A stretch of DNA of 30,807 nucleotides from Elusimicrobiota bacterium (GTDB taxonomy: Bacteria; Elusimicrobiota; Elusimicrobia; UBA1565), in contig DMEZ01000055.1 of the NCBI GenBank assembly GCA_003450735.1, forward strand, positions 1-30,807, written 5' to 3'. Below, piece after piece: positions 16,594-26,258 of this stretch (its first letter is position 1; the number at the start of each line of letters is the position of its first letter). The notes under the pieces were generated by a model. That model had not been told where the DNA came from and ran no database searches. It saw nothing but the letters and a program-made list of their open reading frames with translations. The translations under genes were made by a program, and so were the position numbers.

Positions 16594-17421
16594 ATGAAGA
16601 CCACGGCCCTGCTCCTCACCCTCTGCTTGAGCCCGCTCTCGGGCGCGGCGCAGACCTTCAGGGCCCCGCTCACCCTCCCCAAAACGGCGGTCCCGGGCGC
16701 CCCCGCCATCAACCCGGCCCTCCCGTCCATCAGCGCCAGCCCGCTCACCCTGCCCCCGATCGCCCTCGCCGCGCAGAAGACCTTCACGGTGCCCGCCGTC
16801 CAGGCGGTCCCGACCTACACGGCCGCCCCCGTCCAGGGCCAGGCCGACTCGACCTTCCAGCCTTTCAAGCAGGAGCCCAAGGCCCTCCTGCCAGACGGGA
16901 CGCCCATCCCTCCGGACTCCTATCTCGGCGGCTTCCACGGCACGACGATCTCCCCCGATGAGGTGGTCCGCAGCGGCGGCTTCACGTCCCGCGGCCCGCA
17001 GGAGGACTGGCGGCTCCAAGAGCATTCCGAGGAGCGCAGCCAGCCCAAGTCGGCCTTCCGCGGGACGACCCCTTTCGTGACGGCGCCGGACGGTCAGGGC
17101 GGAGCGGCCCTATGGGCTGATGAGGGGGGCTGGGTGTACGAGCTCCACGGGGTACCCACCTGGGACGTGAACTCGGACCTCGAAGGCCGCGTCGGAGCCG
17201 CGGGCGGGTTCCGCGGCAACCTGATGCACGGCGAGCACGAGCAGGCGGTCCCGGCGAAGATCCCCATCGAGTGCATCGTGCGCTGGGGGCAGGTCTCCTC
17301 CTCCGCCAACGGGACGCCCTACGTCTCCCAGGCGAGCTGGACGCCCAACCCGCGCTACGACCTGGCCCAGTGCCTGCGGTTCTGGGGGGCGAGCGCCCTC
17401 CCTTCCCGCATGGTTCACTGA
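16594..17421 (+). CDS. Secreted protein with ADP-ribosyltransferase-like domain
   Basis: This 275-residue protein has a signal peptide (residues 1-19, G-A-A before the cut), a Pro/Ala/Thr-rich linker (about 20-100) and a compact C-terminal domain. That domain lines up with cholera and pertussis toxin catalytic subunits in the right order. F-H-G-T-T-x-x-P-D-E-V-V-R-S-G-G-F (114-130) matches their Y-R-x-D-x-R-P-P-D-E-x-x-x-x-G-F. S-A-F-R-G-T-T (153-159) sits at the S-T-S strand. W-V-Y-E-L (180-184) and D-V-N-S-D-L fit the following strand. G-E-H-E-Q...K-I-P (213-224) matches the catalytic E-x-E...I-P. The first-strand Arg is His (H115), giving an H-G-T as in diphtheria-type enzymes. The match is by eye; activity is unproven. 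No immunity or secretion gene adjoins it. The gene ends convergent with the regulator, overlapping it by 7 bases. Confidence 0.65.
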   Translation: MKTTALLLTLCLSPLSGAAQTFRAPLTLPKTAVPGAPAINPALPSISASPLTLPPIALAAQKTFTVPAVQAVPTYTAAPVQGQADSTFQPFKQEPKALLPDGTPIPPDSYLGGFHGTTISPDEVVRSGGFTSRGPQEDWRLQEHSEERSQPKSAFRGTTPFVTAPDGQGGAALWADEGGWVYELHGVPTWDVNSDLEGRVGAAGGFRGNLMHGEHEQAVPAKIPIECIVRWGQVSSSANGTPYVSQASWTPNPRYDLAQCLRFWGASALPSRMVH

Positions 17422-18008
17422 AGCGCGGCGCGCAAGCTCTTCGGGCCCAGCTCGATCCCTTCCTTCAAGGCGCGCTCGAGCCCCATGTCGCCCATCTCGA
17501 GGCGCATCTGCAGCTCGCGGGTGCTCAGCACCGTCACGCTCAGGCTCACGCCGAACTTGCGGGCCAGGTCCTGCCGGAACCCCTCGGCCGTCCCCATCAG
17601 CACCTGCCGGCCCATCGTCTCACCCGCCACCAGGAGCAGGTTCGCCCCGCCGAAAAGGGTGGCGGAGAGGGCGTGGCGCGAGGCCAGCTGGCGGATCTCG
17701 CCCAGGGCCGACTCGCGCAGGCTCTTCTCCTTGCGAAAGGCGTGCAAAAGCAGGTCATGGACCAGGTGACTGCGGTGGTCCAGCGTCACCAGACGCGTGC
17801 GGCCCTCGCCTTGGCGCCGGACCACGCCCAGGGCCTCCAATCGCCGCACCGCCAGGGCGCAAGCCTGATGGTTGACCCTGGCGGCGCGGGCGAGCGCCCG
17901 GCCGCTCAAACCGTGCGGGAACTCCATGAGCGCGCGCAGCACCATGGTGTGCGTCGGGGCGGAGAACACGGCATCGAGTGGGCTGAAGAACTGGCTCTTT
18001 TGTTTCAT
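17415..18008 (-). CDS. Winged-helix regulator with degenerate nucleotidyltransferase-like domain
   Basis: This 197-residue protein has two parts. Residues about 15-75 form a winged-helix DNA-binding domain (L-S-G-R-A-L-A-R-A-A-R-V-N-H-Q-A as helix-turn-helix, then V-V-R-R-Q-G-E-G-R-T-R-L as the wing). Residues about 100-197 resemble the MNT-type nucleotidyltransferase fold found behind such domains. The usual L-F-G-S-x-A-R-G...S-D-x-D-L-L is reduced to L-F-G-G-A-N-L-L-L-V, so the metal-binding aspartates are gone and it should be non-enzymatic. The gene has a strong promoter carrying tandem dyads, which suggests autoregulation. Its targets are unknown; the neighbouring ADP-ribosyltransferase-like gene is convergent, not divergent. 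Confidence 0.7.
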   Translation of the reverse strand: MKQKSQFFSPLDAVFSAPTHTMVLRALMEFPHGLSGRALARAARVNHQACALAVRRLEALGVVRRQGEGRTRLVTLDHRSHLVHDLLLHAFRKEKSLRESALGEIRQLASRHALSATLFGGANLLLVAGETMGRQVLMGTAEGFRQDLARKFGVSLSVTVLSTRELQMRLEMGDMGLERALKEGIELGPKSLRAALQ

Positions 18009-18014
18009 ATGTCC

Positions 18015-18043
18015 ACCATAGCAGACGTTAGTCTATTTGTCAA
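18015..18043 (-). promoter_or_regulatory. Strong sigma70-like promoter of the winged-helix regulator
   Basis: On the minus strand TTGACA (18043-18038) and TATGGT (18020-18015) are 17 bases apart, close to consensus. The predicted start point falls at or next to the ATG (18008), so the transcript may have no leader. A GGTGG at 18012-18016 is only a poor Shine-Dalgarno match. Confidence 0.65.
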
Positions 18044-18054
18044 GACACTAGTCA
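18023..18054. promoter_or_regulatory. Tandem operator-like dyads over the regulator promoter
   Basis: Two copies of AGAC-N4-GTC lie at 18023-18034 (AGACGTTAGTCT) and 18043-18054 (AGACACTAGTCA), exactly 20 bases apart. The first fills the -35/-10 spacer; the second abuts the -35 box on its upstream side. A related palindrome AGACGTCT is at 18080-18087. The placement fits repression by the adjacent winged-helix protein (inference). Confidence 0.55.
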
Positions 18055-18144
18055 CTAAAAACGATCCGTCTTCACAAACAGACGTCTATCTATATATGTA
18101 GGCACATGGGCAAATAAAATCAATCAAAAGGCTCTGTGAGGTTG

Positions 18145-18438
18145 TTATTTTATATTCAGTTGCTTGTCGAGCCCGGCAATCTTGAAGACCTTTCTGACCT
18201 CTGGCGCGCAGTTCGAGATGAACAGGTTCTCCGCGCCGACCGACTGCGCGGTGCGCAGGCAGATGCGCAGGAACGAGGAAGCCACGTAGCCGACCCCGTT
18301 GAGGTCGAAGGTCACCGGCTTGCCGGCGCTCTCGACCTTCGGATGCACGTCCCGCTCGTACTGCTGGCAGGCGAGGGTGTCCATCCGCTGGGGGAATGCG
18401 CAGGTCAGGCGGCCCGCATCGTCTTTGAGATCGAACAT
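18145..18438 (-). CDS. STAS-domain protein (anti-sigma-factor-antagonist-like)
   Basis: This 97-residue protein is one STAS domain. After an N-terminal beta segment comes K-P-V-T-F-D-L-N-G-V-G-Y-V-A-S-S-F-L-R, the position of the usual D-L-x-x-V-x-x-I-D-S-S-G-L with the phosphorylatable serine kept but D and G changed to A and F. It then has N-L-F-I-S-N-C-A-P-E-V-R-K-V-F-K-I-A-G-L, the typical last helix. Such proteins bind anti-sigma kinases or act in stressosome-like switching. A strong Shine-Dalgarno (AGGAGG) precedes the ATG. It follows the aldehyde dehydrogenase by 10 bases, so the two are co-transcribed. No partner kinase or phosphatase is adjacent. Confidence 0.88.
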   Translation of the reverse strand: MFDLKDDAGRLTCAFPQRMDTLACQQYERDVHPKVESAGKPVTFDLNGVGYVASSFLRICLRTAQSVGAENLFISNCAPEVRKVFKIAGLDKQLNIK

Positions 18439-18448
18439 GTCGCCTCCT

Positions 18449-19882
18449 CTAGGTGTTCTTATGGTAGAGCCGCTCGACCTGCTCCGCGTCGACCTTCTCG
18501 TCGAAGAAGAGCTGGGGGTCGAGGGCGGCGAACTTCGCGTTCACCCGCCGCCGCGCGATGCGCTGGATGTTGAGCAGGTGGCGGGCGGTGATGTTGTCGG
18601 TGGTGATGTTCTTGCCGCCCGACCCGCAGCCCAGGGTGAGCGAAGGGTGCAGGGTGTTGAAGAGATGGCCGACCCCGCCCTGCGCGGAAGGGGTGTTGAC
18701 CAGGATGCGCCCCGCGTTCATCAACTTGGAGAAGCGCAGGATCTTCTCCTCGTCGTTGGAGTACAGGCTCGCCGTGTGCCCGATGCCGCCGAAGTAGTTC
18801 AGGTCGATGCAGAGGTTGAGCCCCTGCTCGAAGCTGTCCACCTCGTAGTAGGCCAGCAGCGGGCAGAGCACCTCCCCCGAGATGGGGTAGCGCTCGCCGA
18901 CGCCCTTGAGCGGGGCGATGAGCACGGAGGCGTCCTCATTGACCGAGATGCCCGCCATCTTGGCCACGGCGGCGGCGCTCTTGCCGATGACGTCCACGCT
19001 CATGACCTTGGTCTTCGGGTCGATGACCACGGCCTCGAGGCGCCGGATCTCCTCGTCGCTCAGGAAGCGGGCCTTGCGGACGACGAGCTCCCGCTTGACG
19101 GCCTCGGCGAGGGAACGGTCCACGACGAGGGCCTGCTCGCTGCAGCAGATGGTGCCGTTGTCGAAGAGCTTGGAGGACAGGACCGCCTCCACCGCGAAGA
19201 CCGGGTCGGCGCTGGCCTCGATGAAGACGGGGACGTTGCCCGCCCCGACGCCGAGGGCCGGCGTGCCGGAGCTGTAGGCCGCCTTGACCACGCCCCCGCC
19301 GCCGGTGGCCAGGACGAGGGCGAGGTCCTTGTGCGCCATGAGCTTCTGGGTCTCCTCGCGGGGCAGGTCGGCCACCCACTGCACGCAGTCGTCGGGCGCG
19401 TCCTCCTGGAGGGCCGCGTCGTAGCAGATCTTGGCCGCCTCGATGGAGCTCTTGGCCGCGTTCCGGTGCGGCTTGATGATGATGGGGTTGCGCGTCTTGA
19501 GCGCGATGAGGATCTTGAAGAGGACGGTGGAGGTGGGGTTCGTCACCGGGATGACCGCGAGGATGGGACCGAGCGGCTGGGCGATCTCGACGATGCCGCT
19601 CTCCGGGTCGTCGGAAACGACGCCGACGGTCTTGAGGTCCTTGATGTCCTCGTAGACGAGCAGGGAGCCGACGACGTTCTTGACGACCTTATCCTGCCAG
19701 CGGCCGAGCCCGGTCTCCTCGGCGGCCATCTTAGCCAGCCTCACACGCGCCGCGAAGCCCGCCTTGAAGACGGCCCGCACGATGCGGTCCACGTGAGCTT
19801 GGTCCAGCTCGCTGAACACCGCGGCGGAGGCTGCCGCCTTCCGCATGATGGCATCGACGTTGACGCTCGGCGCTTCGATCAT
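18449..19882 (-). CDS. CoA-acylating aldehyde dehydrogenase (AdhE N-domain type)
   Basis: This 477-residue enzyme would convert acetaldehyde (or another aldehyde), CoA and NAD+ to the acyl-CoA and NADH, or the reverse. Signatures shared with the AdhE aldehyde dehydrogenase half are N-P-T-S-T-V-L-F-K, K-T-R-N-P-I-I-I-K-P-H, A-T-G-G-G-G-V-V-K-A-A-Y-S-S-G-T-P-A, G-V-G-A-G-N-V-P-V and F-D-N-G-T-I-C-C-S-E-Q with nucleophile C246. There is no fused alcohol dehydrogenase domain. No microcompartment genes or encapsulation peptide are evident. ATG 19882 was chosen over an upstream in-frame ATG (19921) because GGGAGG lies 8 bases before it and the family homology starts there. It forms a unit with the STAS gene. 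Confidence 0.9.
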   Translation of the reverse strand: MIEAPSVNVDAIMRKAAASAAVFSELDQAHVDRIVRAVFKAGFAARVRLAKMAAEETGLGRWQDKVVKNVVGSLLVYEDIKDLKTVGVVSDDPESGIVEIAQPLGPILAVIPVTNPTSTVLFKILIALKTRNPIIIKPHRNAAKSSIEAAKICYDAALQEDAPDDCVQWVADLPREETQKLMAHKDLALVLATGGGGVVKAAYSSGTPALGVGAGNVPVFIEASADPVFAVEAVLSSKLFDNGTICCSEQALVVDRSLAEAVKRELVVRKARFLSDEEIRRLEAVVIDPKTKVMSVDVIGKSAAAVAKMAGISVNEDASVLIAPLKGVGERYPISGEVLCPLLAYYEVDSFEQGLNLCIDLNYFGGIGHTASLYSNDEEKILRFSKLMNAGRILVNTPSAQGGVGHLFNTLHPSLTLGCGSGGKNITTDNITARHLLNIQRIARRRVNAKFAALDPQLFFDEKVDAEQVERLYHKNT

Positions 19883-19939
19883 AAGGCCCCTCCCGGGTAT
19901 GCGGCCTCCCGAGGATAGCAAATCCGGCCCAGCAGGCTG

Positions 19940-21442
19940 CTAGAGGGCGTAGCTGAGCAGGTACTCGGCCTTCCTGATGACGAGCAGGGACAGGTCGAGG
20001 CCCGGCGTGGGCGTCAGGACGCGGGAGATGGAGTGCTTGAAGGCGAGGCCGGATTCGTCGAGGTCCATGAGGTCGAGGATCTTGGGCGGAGGCTCCTCGG
20101 CCGACGAGGGGTCGAGGGTCGGCGTCGTCTTCTCGGCCAGGGCCTTCATCGCCTTGGCCCGTTCGGCCATGTCCTCGTCGAAGAGCCAGACCTTGGGCCG
20201 GTCGGGGTTGTAGAGGTTGGGGCGCACGACCAGGCCCCGGCGGCCGTCGTCCAGGGCGACCAAGCTCCCCACCGGGTGCAGGCCCACGAGGTTGACGAGC
20301 AGCTTGGCCAGCGCCGGCTCGACCGAACGCTCCCGGCGGCGCAGCAGGCTCTTGAGGACGCGGTCCTGCCGATGCTTGCGCCAGTAGCGCCGGTCGCTGA
20401 AGAGGGCCAGGTCGTAGGCGTCGGCCAGGCCGAGGATGCGGTGGAACACGTCCGGCTCGTAGCCCTCCGCCTCGGAGGTCTTGAGTGGGTTCGAGTGGTG
20501 ATGGGCCGCGAGCAGGGCCATCTGGGGCGGGATCTCCTCGTTGCGGGTCAGCAGGAGGAAGCCCCAGTTGCCGTGCTGGTGCACGACGGCGCGCTCGAAG
20601 ACGGTCAGGGGCGCGGGGTCCCGCGTCCACTCGACAGGGATGATGCAGCGCCCCAGGTCGTGCAGGAAGGCCGCGATGCAGAGGGTCTGCAGCTGGCCGG
20701 AGTTGAGGTGGTGCAGCTCGCCGAGCGCGCAGGAGAGCACCGCGACGTTCACGCTGTGGGTCAGGTGCGGATCCAAGGCGCGCCCCGCCAGGGGCAGCAG
20801 CAGGAAGGGCTCGCAGCCCTTGGTGCGGATCGTGGCCATCATGTCGTCGGCCACCCGGTAGAGCGGCTTGAGGTCGGCTTTCTGGCCGGCGAAGAGCAGC
20901 TTCTGCGTCTCCCCCAGCACGGTGACCGCGCGCTGGTACCAGTCCATCTGGGTCTTCTTGCGGGCCAGCTTGGACTTGCTCGCGACGTCGTCGAGGTCGG
21001 CTTCGACGATGTGGATGTGCTGGAGGCCGGCCTTGGCCACGAGGTCGCCGGGAGGGGTGTCCGAGGGCTTCTGAGCCTCCGCGTTCATGATCTGGAAGAA
21101 GGCCTGCAGCTCTTCCTTGGCGAGGCCCTTCATGAAGATCAGGTATTTCACCCGGCAGCGGGCGAAGCGGTCCACGAGCATCTGGTTGCTGGCCGTCTCC
21201 TCGATGGTCATCGAGCCCTCGAGGTAGAGCATCTCGTCCATGAAGCCGAAGCCCACGTCCTCCATCTCCTCGAGCAGGGGCTGGAGGGTCTCGAGGAGCT
21301 TGGTCACCGCGCCGACGACCTCGGTGTGCGTCGGGGGGTAGATGCGCACGTTGTTGAAGGCGAAGTTCATCAGCCGCAGGCAGGAGACGAGCTTGTCCCA
21401 GCGCTCGAGCCCGGCCCGGGACTTGCGGACCCGCCTAGCCAT
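19940..21442 (-). CDS. HD-domain (HD-GYP-like) protein with novel N-terminal domain
   Basis: This 500-residue protein has an N-terminal alpha/beta region (about 15-125) shared with the upstream HEAT-repeat protein, a linker, then an HD phosphohydrolase domain: H229 (T-H-S-V-N-V-A), H261-D262 (F-L-H-D-L-G-R), H288/H290, H314-H316 and the later G-L-A-D-A-Y-D. This order of histidines is that of HD-GYP cyclic-di-GMP phosphodiesterases. The G-Y-P is present only as G-Y-E-P, displaced a little after the H-H-H, so the substrate is uncertain. No membrane segments are seen. The ATG has AAGGAG 7 bases upstream and overlaps the HEAT gene stop by 8 bases, so the two are translationally coupled. Confidence 0.82.
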   Translation of the reverse strand: MARRVRKSRAGLERWDKLVSCLRLMNFAFNNVRIYPPTHTEVVGAVTKLLETLQPLLEEMEDVGFGFMDEMLYLEGSMTIEETASNQMLVDRFARCRVKYLIFMKGLAKEELQAFFQIMNAEAQKPSDTPPGDLVAKAGLQHIHIVEADLDDVASKSKLARKKTQMDWYQRAVTVLGETQKLLFAGQKADLKPLYRVADDMMATIRTKGCEPFLLLPLAGRALDPHLTHSVNVAVLSCALGELHHLNSGQLQTLCIAAFLHDLGRCIIPVEWTRDPAPLTVFERAVVHQHGNWGFLLLTRNEEIPPQMALLAAHHHSNPLKTSEAEGYEPDVFHRILGLADAYDLALFSDRRYWRKHRQDRVLKSLLRRRERSVEPALAKLLVNLVGLHPVGSLVALDDGRRGLVVRPNLYNPDRPKVWLFDEDMAERAKAMKALAEKTTPTLDPSSAEEPPPKILDLMDLDESGLAFKHSISRVLTPTPGLDLSLLVIRKAEYLLSYAL

Positions 21443-23189
21443 GCTGCGTCTCCTTGGAGGCCTGCTCGAAGGAGGCCTTGGCGGCGTCCCTCAGCTCCTT
21501 GTTGCGGCCGGTGATCCACTCCATGAAGCTCTTCTTGGCGAGGGGCTCGAGGAAGGCCCTCGTCCTGGCGCCGCCCAGGCGCCCCAGGGCCGTGAGGATG
21601 CCGACCTGGACGTCGTAGCCGGCCGCGGGGAAGATCTCCATGAGCTTCTCCGCGACCCCGGGCTCGCCGGTCAGGGAAAGGGTGGTCACGGCGAGGCGGG
21701 CCTCCTCGGCGGCCACGTCCGAGCCGACGAACGAGTACAGGGCCGAGAGCGCCGCCGGGGTCTTGAAGCGGCCCAGGGCCCGGACGACCGCCTCGCGGAC
21801 CTTCGCGTGGGGATGGTGGAGCAGCGGGGCGATGTGGCGGACGCTCTCGGGCTGGTTCATCTCCGAGAGGATGCTCGCGGCCTGGACCACCTGGAAGTAG
21901 TCCTCGTCCTTGAGCGCCTCGAGGAGCGGCGCGTCCCCGAAGCGGCGGCAGAGGGCCGCGAGCATGGCGCTCAGGCTGCGCCTGGCGCCCTTGTCCTGGA
22001 CGCTCCGCAGTTCCTCGAGGAGCAGGGGCGCCATCTTGGGGCCGAGCCACGCGGCGAACTCGACGAGCTTCCTGAAGGCCTCCCCCTCGCACTCGGTGCC
22101 CGCCGCACGCTGGGCCAGGCCGGCGGCCAGGGCGCTCGAGGGGGCTTTCTCCTCGACGAGCTTCGAGAGCGCCGCGGCGTGCTCGCCGAGCTTCCCCCCC
22201 GCGAGGAGCGTCTTGAGGAAGTCGTACTCGCCGAAGAGGGCGTCCAGGCTGCCGGAGCGGCCGAGCTCGCCGAGCAGGCGCGCGTAGGCGTACACGCCGA
22301 ACTTGGGCTGGCGCTCCCCCACCGGGTTCATGAGCACGGCGCGGGCCTTCTCCAAAGTGTAGAGCAGGGCCTCGCGCGTCTCGAGGCTGGCGTGGGACTG
22401 GAGCTTGACGATGTCGGCGCGGCGCAGGAGGCCCAGCTGGGTGACAAGCGCGGGCCGGTCCCACTTCCTGCGGTCGAGGACCCCCTTCAGGAGCTCGTCC
22501 CAGCGGGCCCGGATGCGGGGGTCGTAGAGGGCCCAGGGCATGTCGGCCTCGAACTGCTCCGTCGAGGTCTCCCGCCCGAGCGCCGAGTCGAGCAGGTCGG
22601 AGACGGCCCCGGCCTCCTTCGAGGTCAGCGCCTCGTTCTGCTTGAGCAGGAGGTAGAGGAAGTCCGGGAGGGTCCTCGCCGCGGCGAAGGCCTTCACCTG
22701 CCGCTCGCTGAGCTTCCCGGGCTTCTGCTGGGCCTCGTCCTGCTCGCCCGTGACCACGAAGCTGAGGATGAAGATCATCTGGAGCCCGTCGATGCGCACC
22801 CCCTGCACGGCCTTCTGCAGGTCGGTCAGGGTCTTGCCCGCCTCGGGCTTGGCCGAGAGCAGGCGCATGAACTCGACGAGCCCCTCGGGCGAGAGCCGGC
22901 TCGAGAACACCACCTGGCCGATGCCCAGCATGTGCAAAGACGAGGCGAAGAGGGCGGTCTCCTCCGAGGACGTCAAGGGGGACTCGTTGAAGAGCACCTC
23001 CTTGGCCTTGAGCTCGAGCGGCAGGTTGGGCTCCTGGCCGAGGGCGGCGAGCATGAGCTGGTGGACGCGCCCGGCGATCTGCCCGATCATGGCGTGGCCG
23101 GACTTGTAGAGGGAGACGGTCTTGGCGGCCTTGACCAGGGCGGCGAGGAAGGTCTCGACGATGGCCGTCTGGGGGCGCGCTTCGGGCAT
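21435..23189 (-). CDS. HEAT-repeat protein sharing its N-terminal domain with the HD protein
   Basis: This 584-residue protein is predicted soluble and largely helical. Residues about 14-115 align by eye, without large gaps, with residues about 22-122 of the HD-domain protein encoded next: V-S-L-Y-x3-H against V-R-I-Y-x3-H, V-L-F-N-E-S at the same distance as M-L-Y-L-E-G, and S-P-E-G-L-V-E-F against A-K-E-E-L-Q-A-F. The C-terminal part (about 380-560) contains HEAT-like helix pairs such as H-A-K-V-R-E-A-V-V-R-A-L-G-R-F and V-G-I-L-T-A-L-G-R-L-G. HEAT arrays are protein-binding scaffolds. A strong promoter lies directly upstream. I do not know a named family for the whole protein. Confidence 0.78.
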   Translation of the reverse strand: MPEARPQTAIVETFLAALVKAAKTVSLYKSGHAMIGQIAGRVHQLMLAALGQEPNLPLELKAKEVLFNESPLTSSEETALFASSLHMLGIGQVVFSSRLSPEGLVEFMRLLSAKPEAGKTLTDLQKAVQGVRIDGLQMIFILSFVVTGEQDEAQQKPGKLSERQVKAFAAARTLPDFLYLLLKQNEALTSKEAGAVSDLLDSALGRETSTEQFEADMPWALYDPRIRARWDELLKGVLDRRKWDRPALVTQLGLLRRADIVKLQSHASLETREALLYTLEKARAVLMNPVGERQPKFGVYAYARLLGELGRSGSLDALFGEYDFLKTLLAGGKLGEHAAALSKLVEEKAPSSALAAGLAQRAAGTECEGEAFRKLVEFAAWLGPKMAPLLLEELRSVQDKGARRSLSAMLAALCRRFGDAPLLEALKDEDYFQVVQAASILSEMNQPESVRHIAPLLHHPHAKVREAVVRALGRFKTPAALSALYSFVGSDVAAEEARLAVTTLSLTGEPGVAEKLMEIFPAAGYDVQVGILTALGRLGGARTRAFLEPLAKKSFMEWITGRNKELRDAAKASFEQASKETQHG

Positions 23190-23192
23190 GGT

Positions 23193-23215
23193 CCGCGGGT
23201 AGTATAGACCCGCGG
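23193..23215. repeat. Perfect 8-bp dyad enclosing the -10 box
   Basis: CCGCGGGT (23193-23200) and ACCCGCGG (23208-23215) are exact inverted repeats on either side of the 7-base AGTATAG that holds the -10 box of the leftward promoter. A protein bound here would block polymerase. Alternatively the GC-rich arms simply flank the melting region. Confidence 0.55.
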
Positions 23216-23229
23216 GGGCTCCGTTTCAA
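23201..23229 (-). promoter_or_regulatory. Sigma70-like promoter for the HEAT-HD operon
   Basis: On the minus strand TTGAAA (23229-23224) and TATACT (23206-23201) are 17 bases apart. The start point would be near 23194, only about 5 bases before ATG 23189, with no Shine-Dalgarno in that space. Confidence 0.6.
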
Positions 23230-23240
23230 GGAGATTTAGG

Positions 23241-23274
23241 TAGAATAGGCGGCGTCAGCCGCGCAACGAGGAGG
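23241..23274 (+). promoter_or_regulatory. Possible -10 box and Shine-Dalgarno for the CBS protein gene
   Basis: TAGAAT at 23241-23246 is a plausible -10 box, but no good -35 is present at the right spacing. GAGGAGG at 23268-23274 is a strong ribosome binding site 5 bases before GTG 23280 and decides that start. Confidence 0.4.
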
Positions 23275-23279
23275 CCCCC

Positions 23280-23708
23280 GTGTCCCACACCGCCCGCCTG
23301 CTGGTCCGAGAAGTCGTCTGCGTCCCCCCGTCCGAGCCCCTTCTCGAGGTCGTGCGCCTGATGAAAGCCAAGCACATCGGCTGCGTGGTGGTGACGGAGG
23401 GCGGGAGACTGACGGGGCTCTTCACGGAGCGGGACCTGGTCGTCAAGGTCCTCCCGGAGGGCCTCGACCTGGCCTCGACTGCGGTCTCCCAGGTGATGAC
23501 CCGCGACCCCGAGACGGTGGACTGCGACGAGCCGCTCGAGCGCGTCTTCGAACTGCTCTCCCGGCGCCGCTTCCGCCACGTCCCCATCACCGACAAGGGC
23601 CGGCCGGCCGGGATGGTCAGCATGTCGGACTTCGCCAGCGTTCTGCGCGAGGTGTTCAGCGAGGGGCGCTACATCCAGTACTTCGTCGACTACTGCGCCA
23701 AACGATAA
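23280..23708 (+). CDS. Two-CBS-domain protein
   Basis: This 142-residue protein consists of a CBS pair (about residues 8-60 and 70-125). Typical features are V-R-L-M-K-A-K-H-I-G-C-V-V-V-T-E-G-G, L-T-G-L-F-T-E-R-D-L, V-S-Q-V-M-T-R-D-P, R-R-F-R-H-V-P-I-T-D and G-M-V-S-M-S-D-F. CBS pairs bind adenosine nucleotides (AMP, ATP, SAM) and regulate partners. Here there is no attached effector domain, so it acts in trans. The GTG start has a strong GAGGAGG upstream. It is divergent from the HEAT-HD operon and stops 18 bases before leuS, which has its own promoter. Confidence 0.92.
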   Translation: MSHTARLLVREVVCVPPSEPLLEVVRLMKAKHIGCVVVTEGGRLTGLFTERDLVVKVLPEGLDLASTAVSQVMTRDPETVDCDEPLERVFELLSRRRFRHVPITDKGRPAGMVSMSDFASVLREVFSEGRYIQYFVDYCAKR

Positions 23709-23709
23709 G

Positions 23710-23718
23710 TGTTATAAT
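23710..23718 (+). promoter_or_regulatory. Extended -10 promoter of leuS
   Basis: TGTTATAAT (TG-N-TATAAT, hexamer at 23713-23718) is a perfect extended -10 element. The start point would be at 23724-23727, that is at the leuS ATG (23727). There is no Shine-Dalgarno in the 18-base gap after the CBS gene. Confidence 0.65.
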
Positions 23719-23726
23719 CCAACCCC

Positions 23727-26254
<2,528 letters not shown>

Positions 26255-26258
<4 letters not shown>

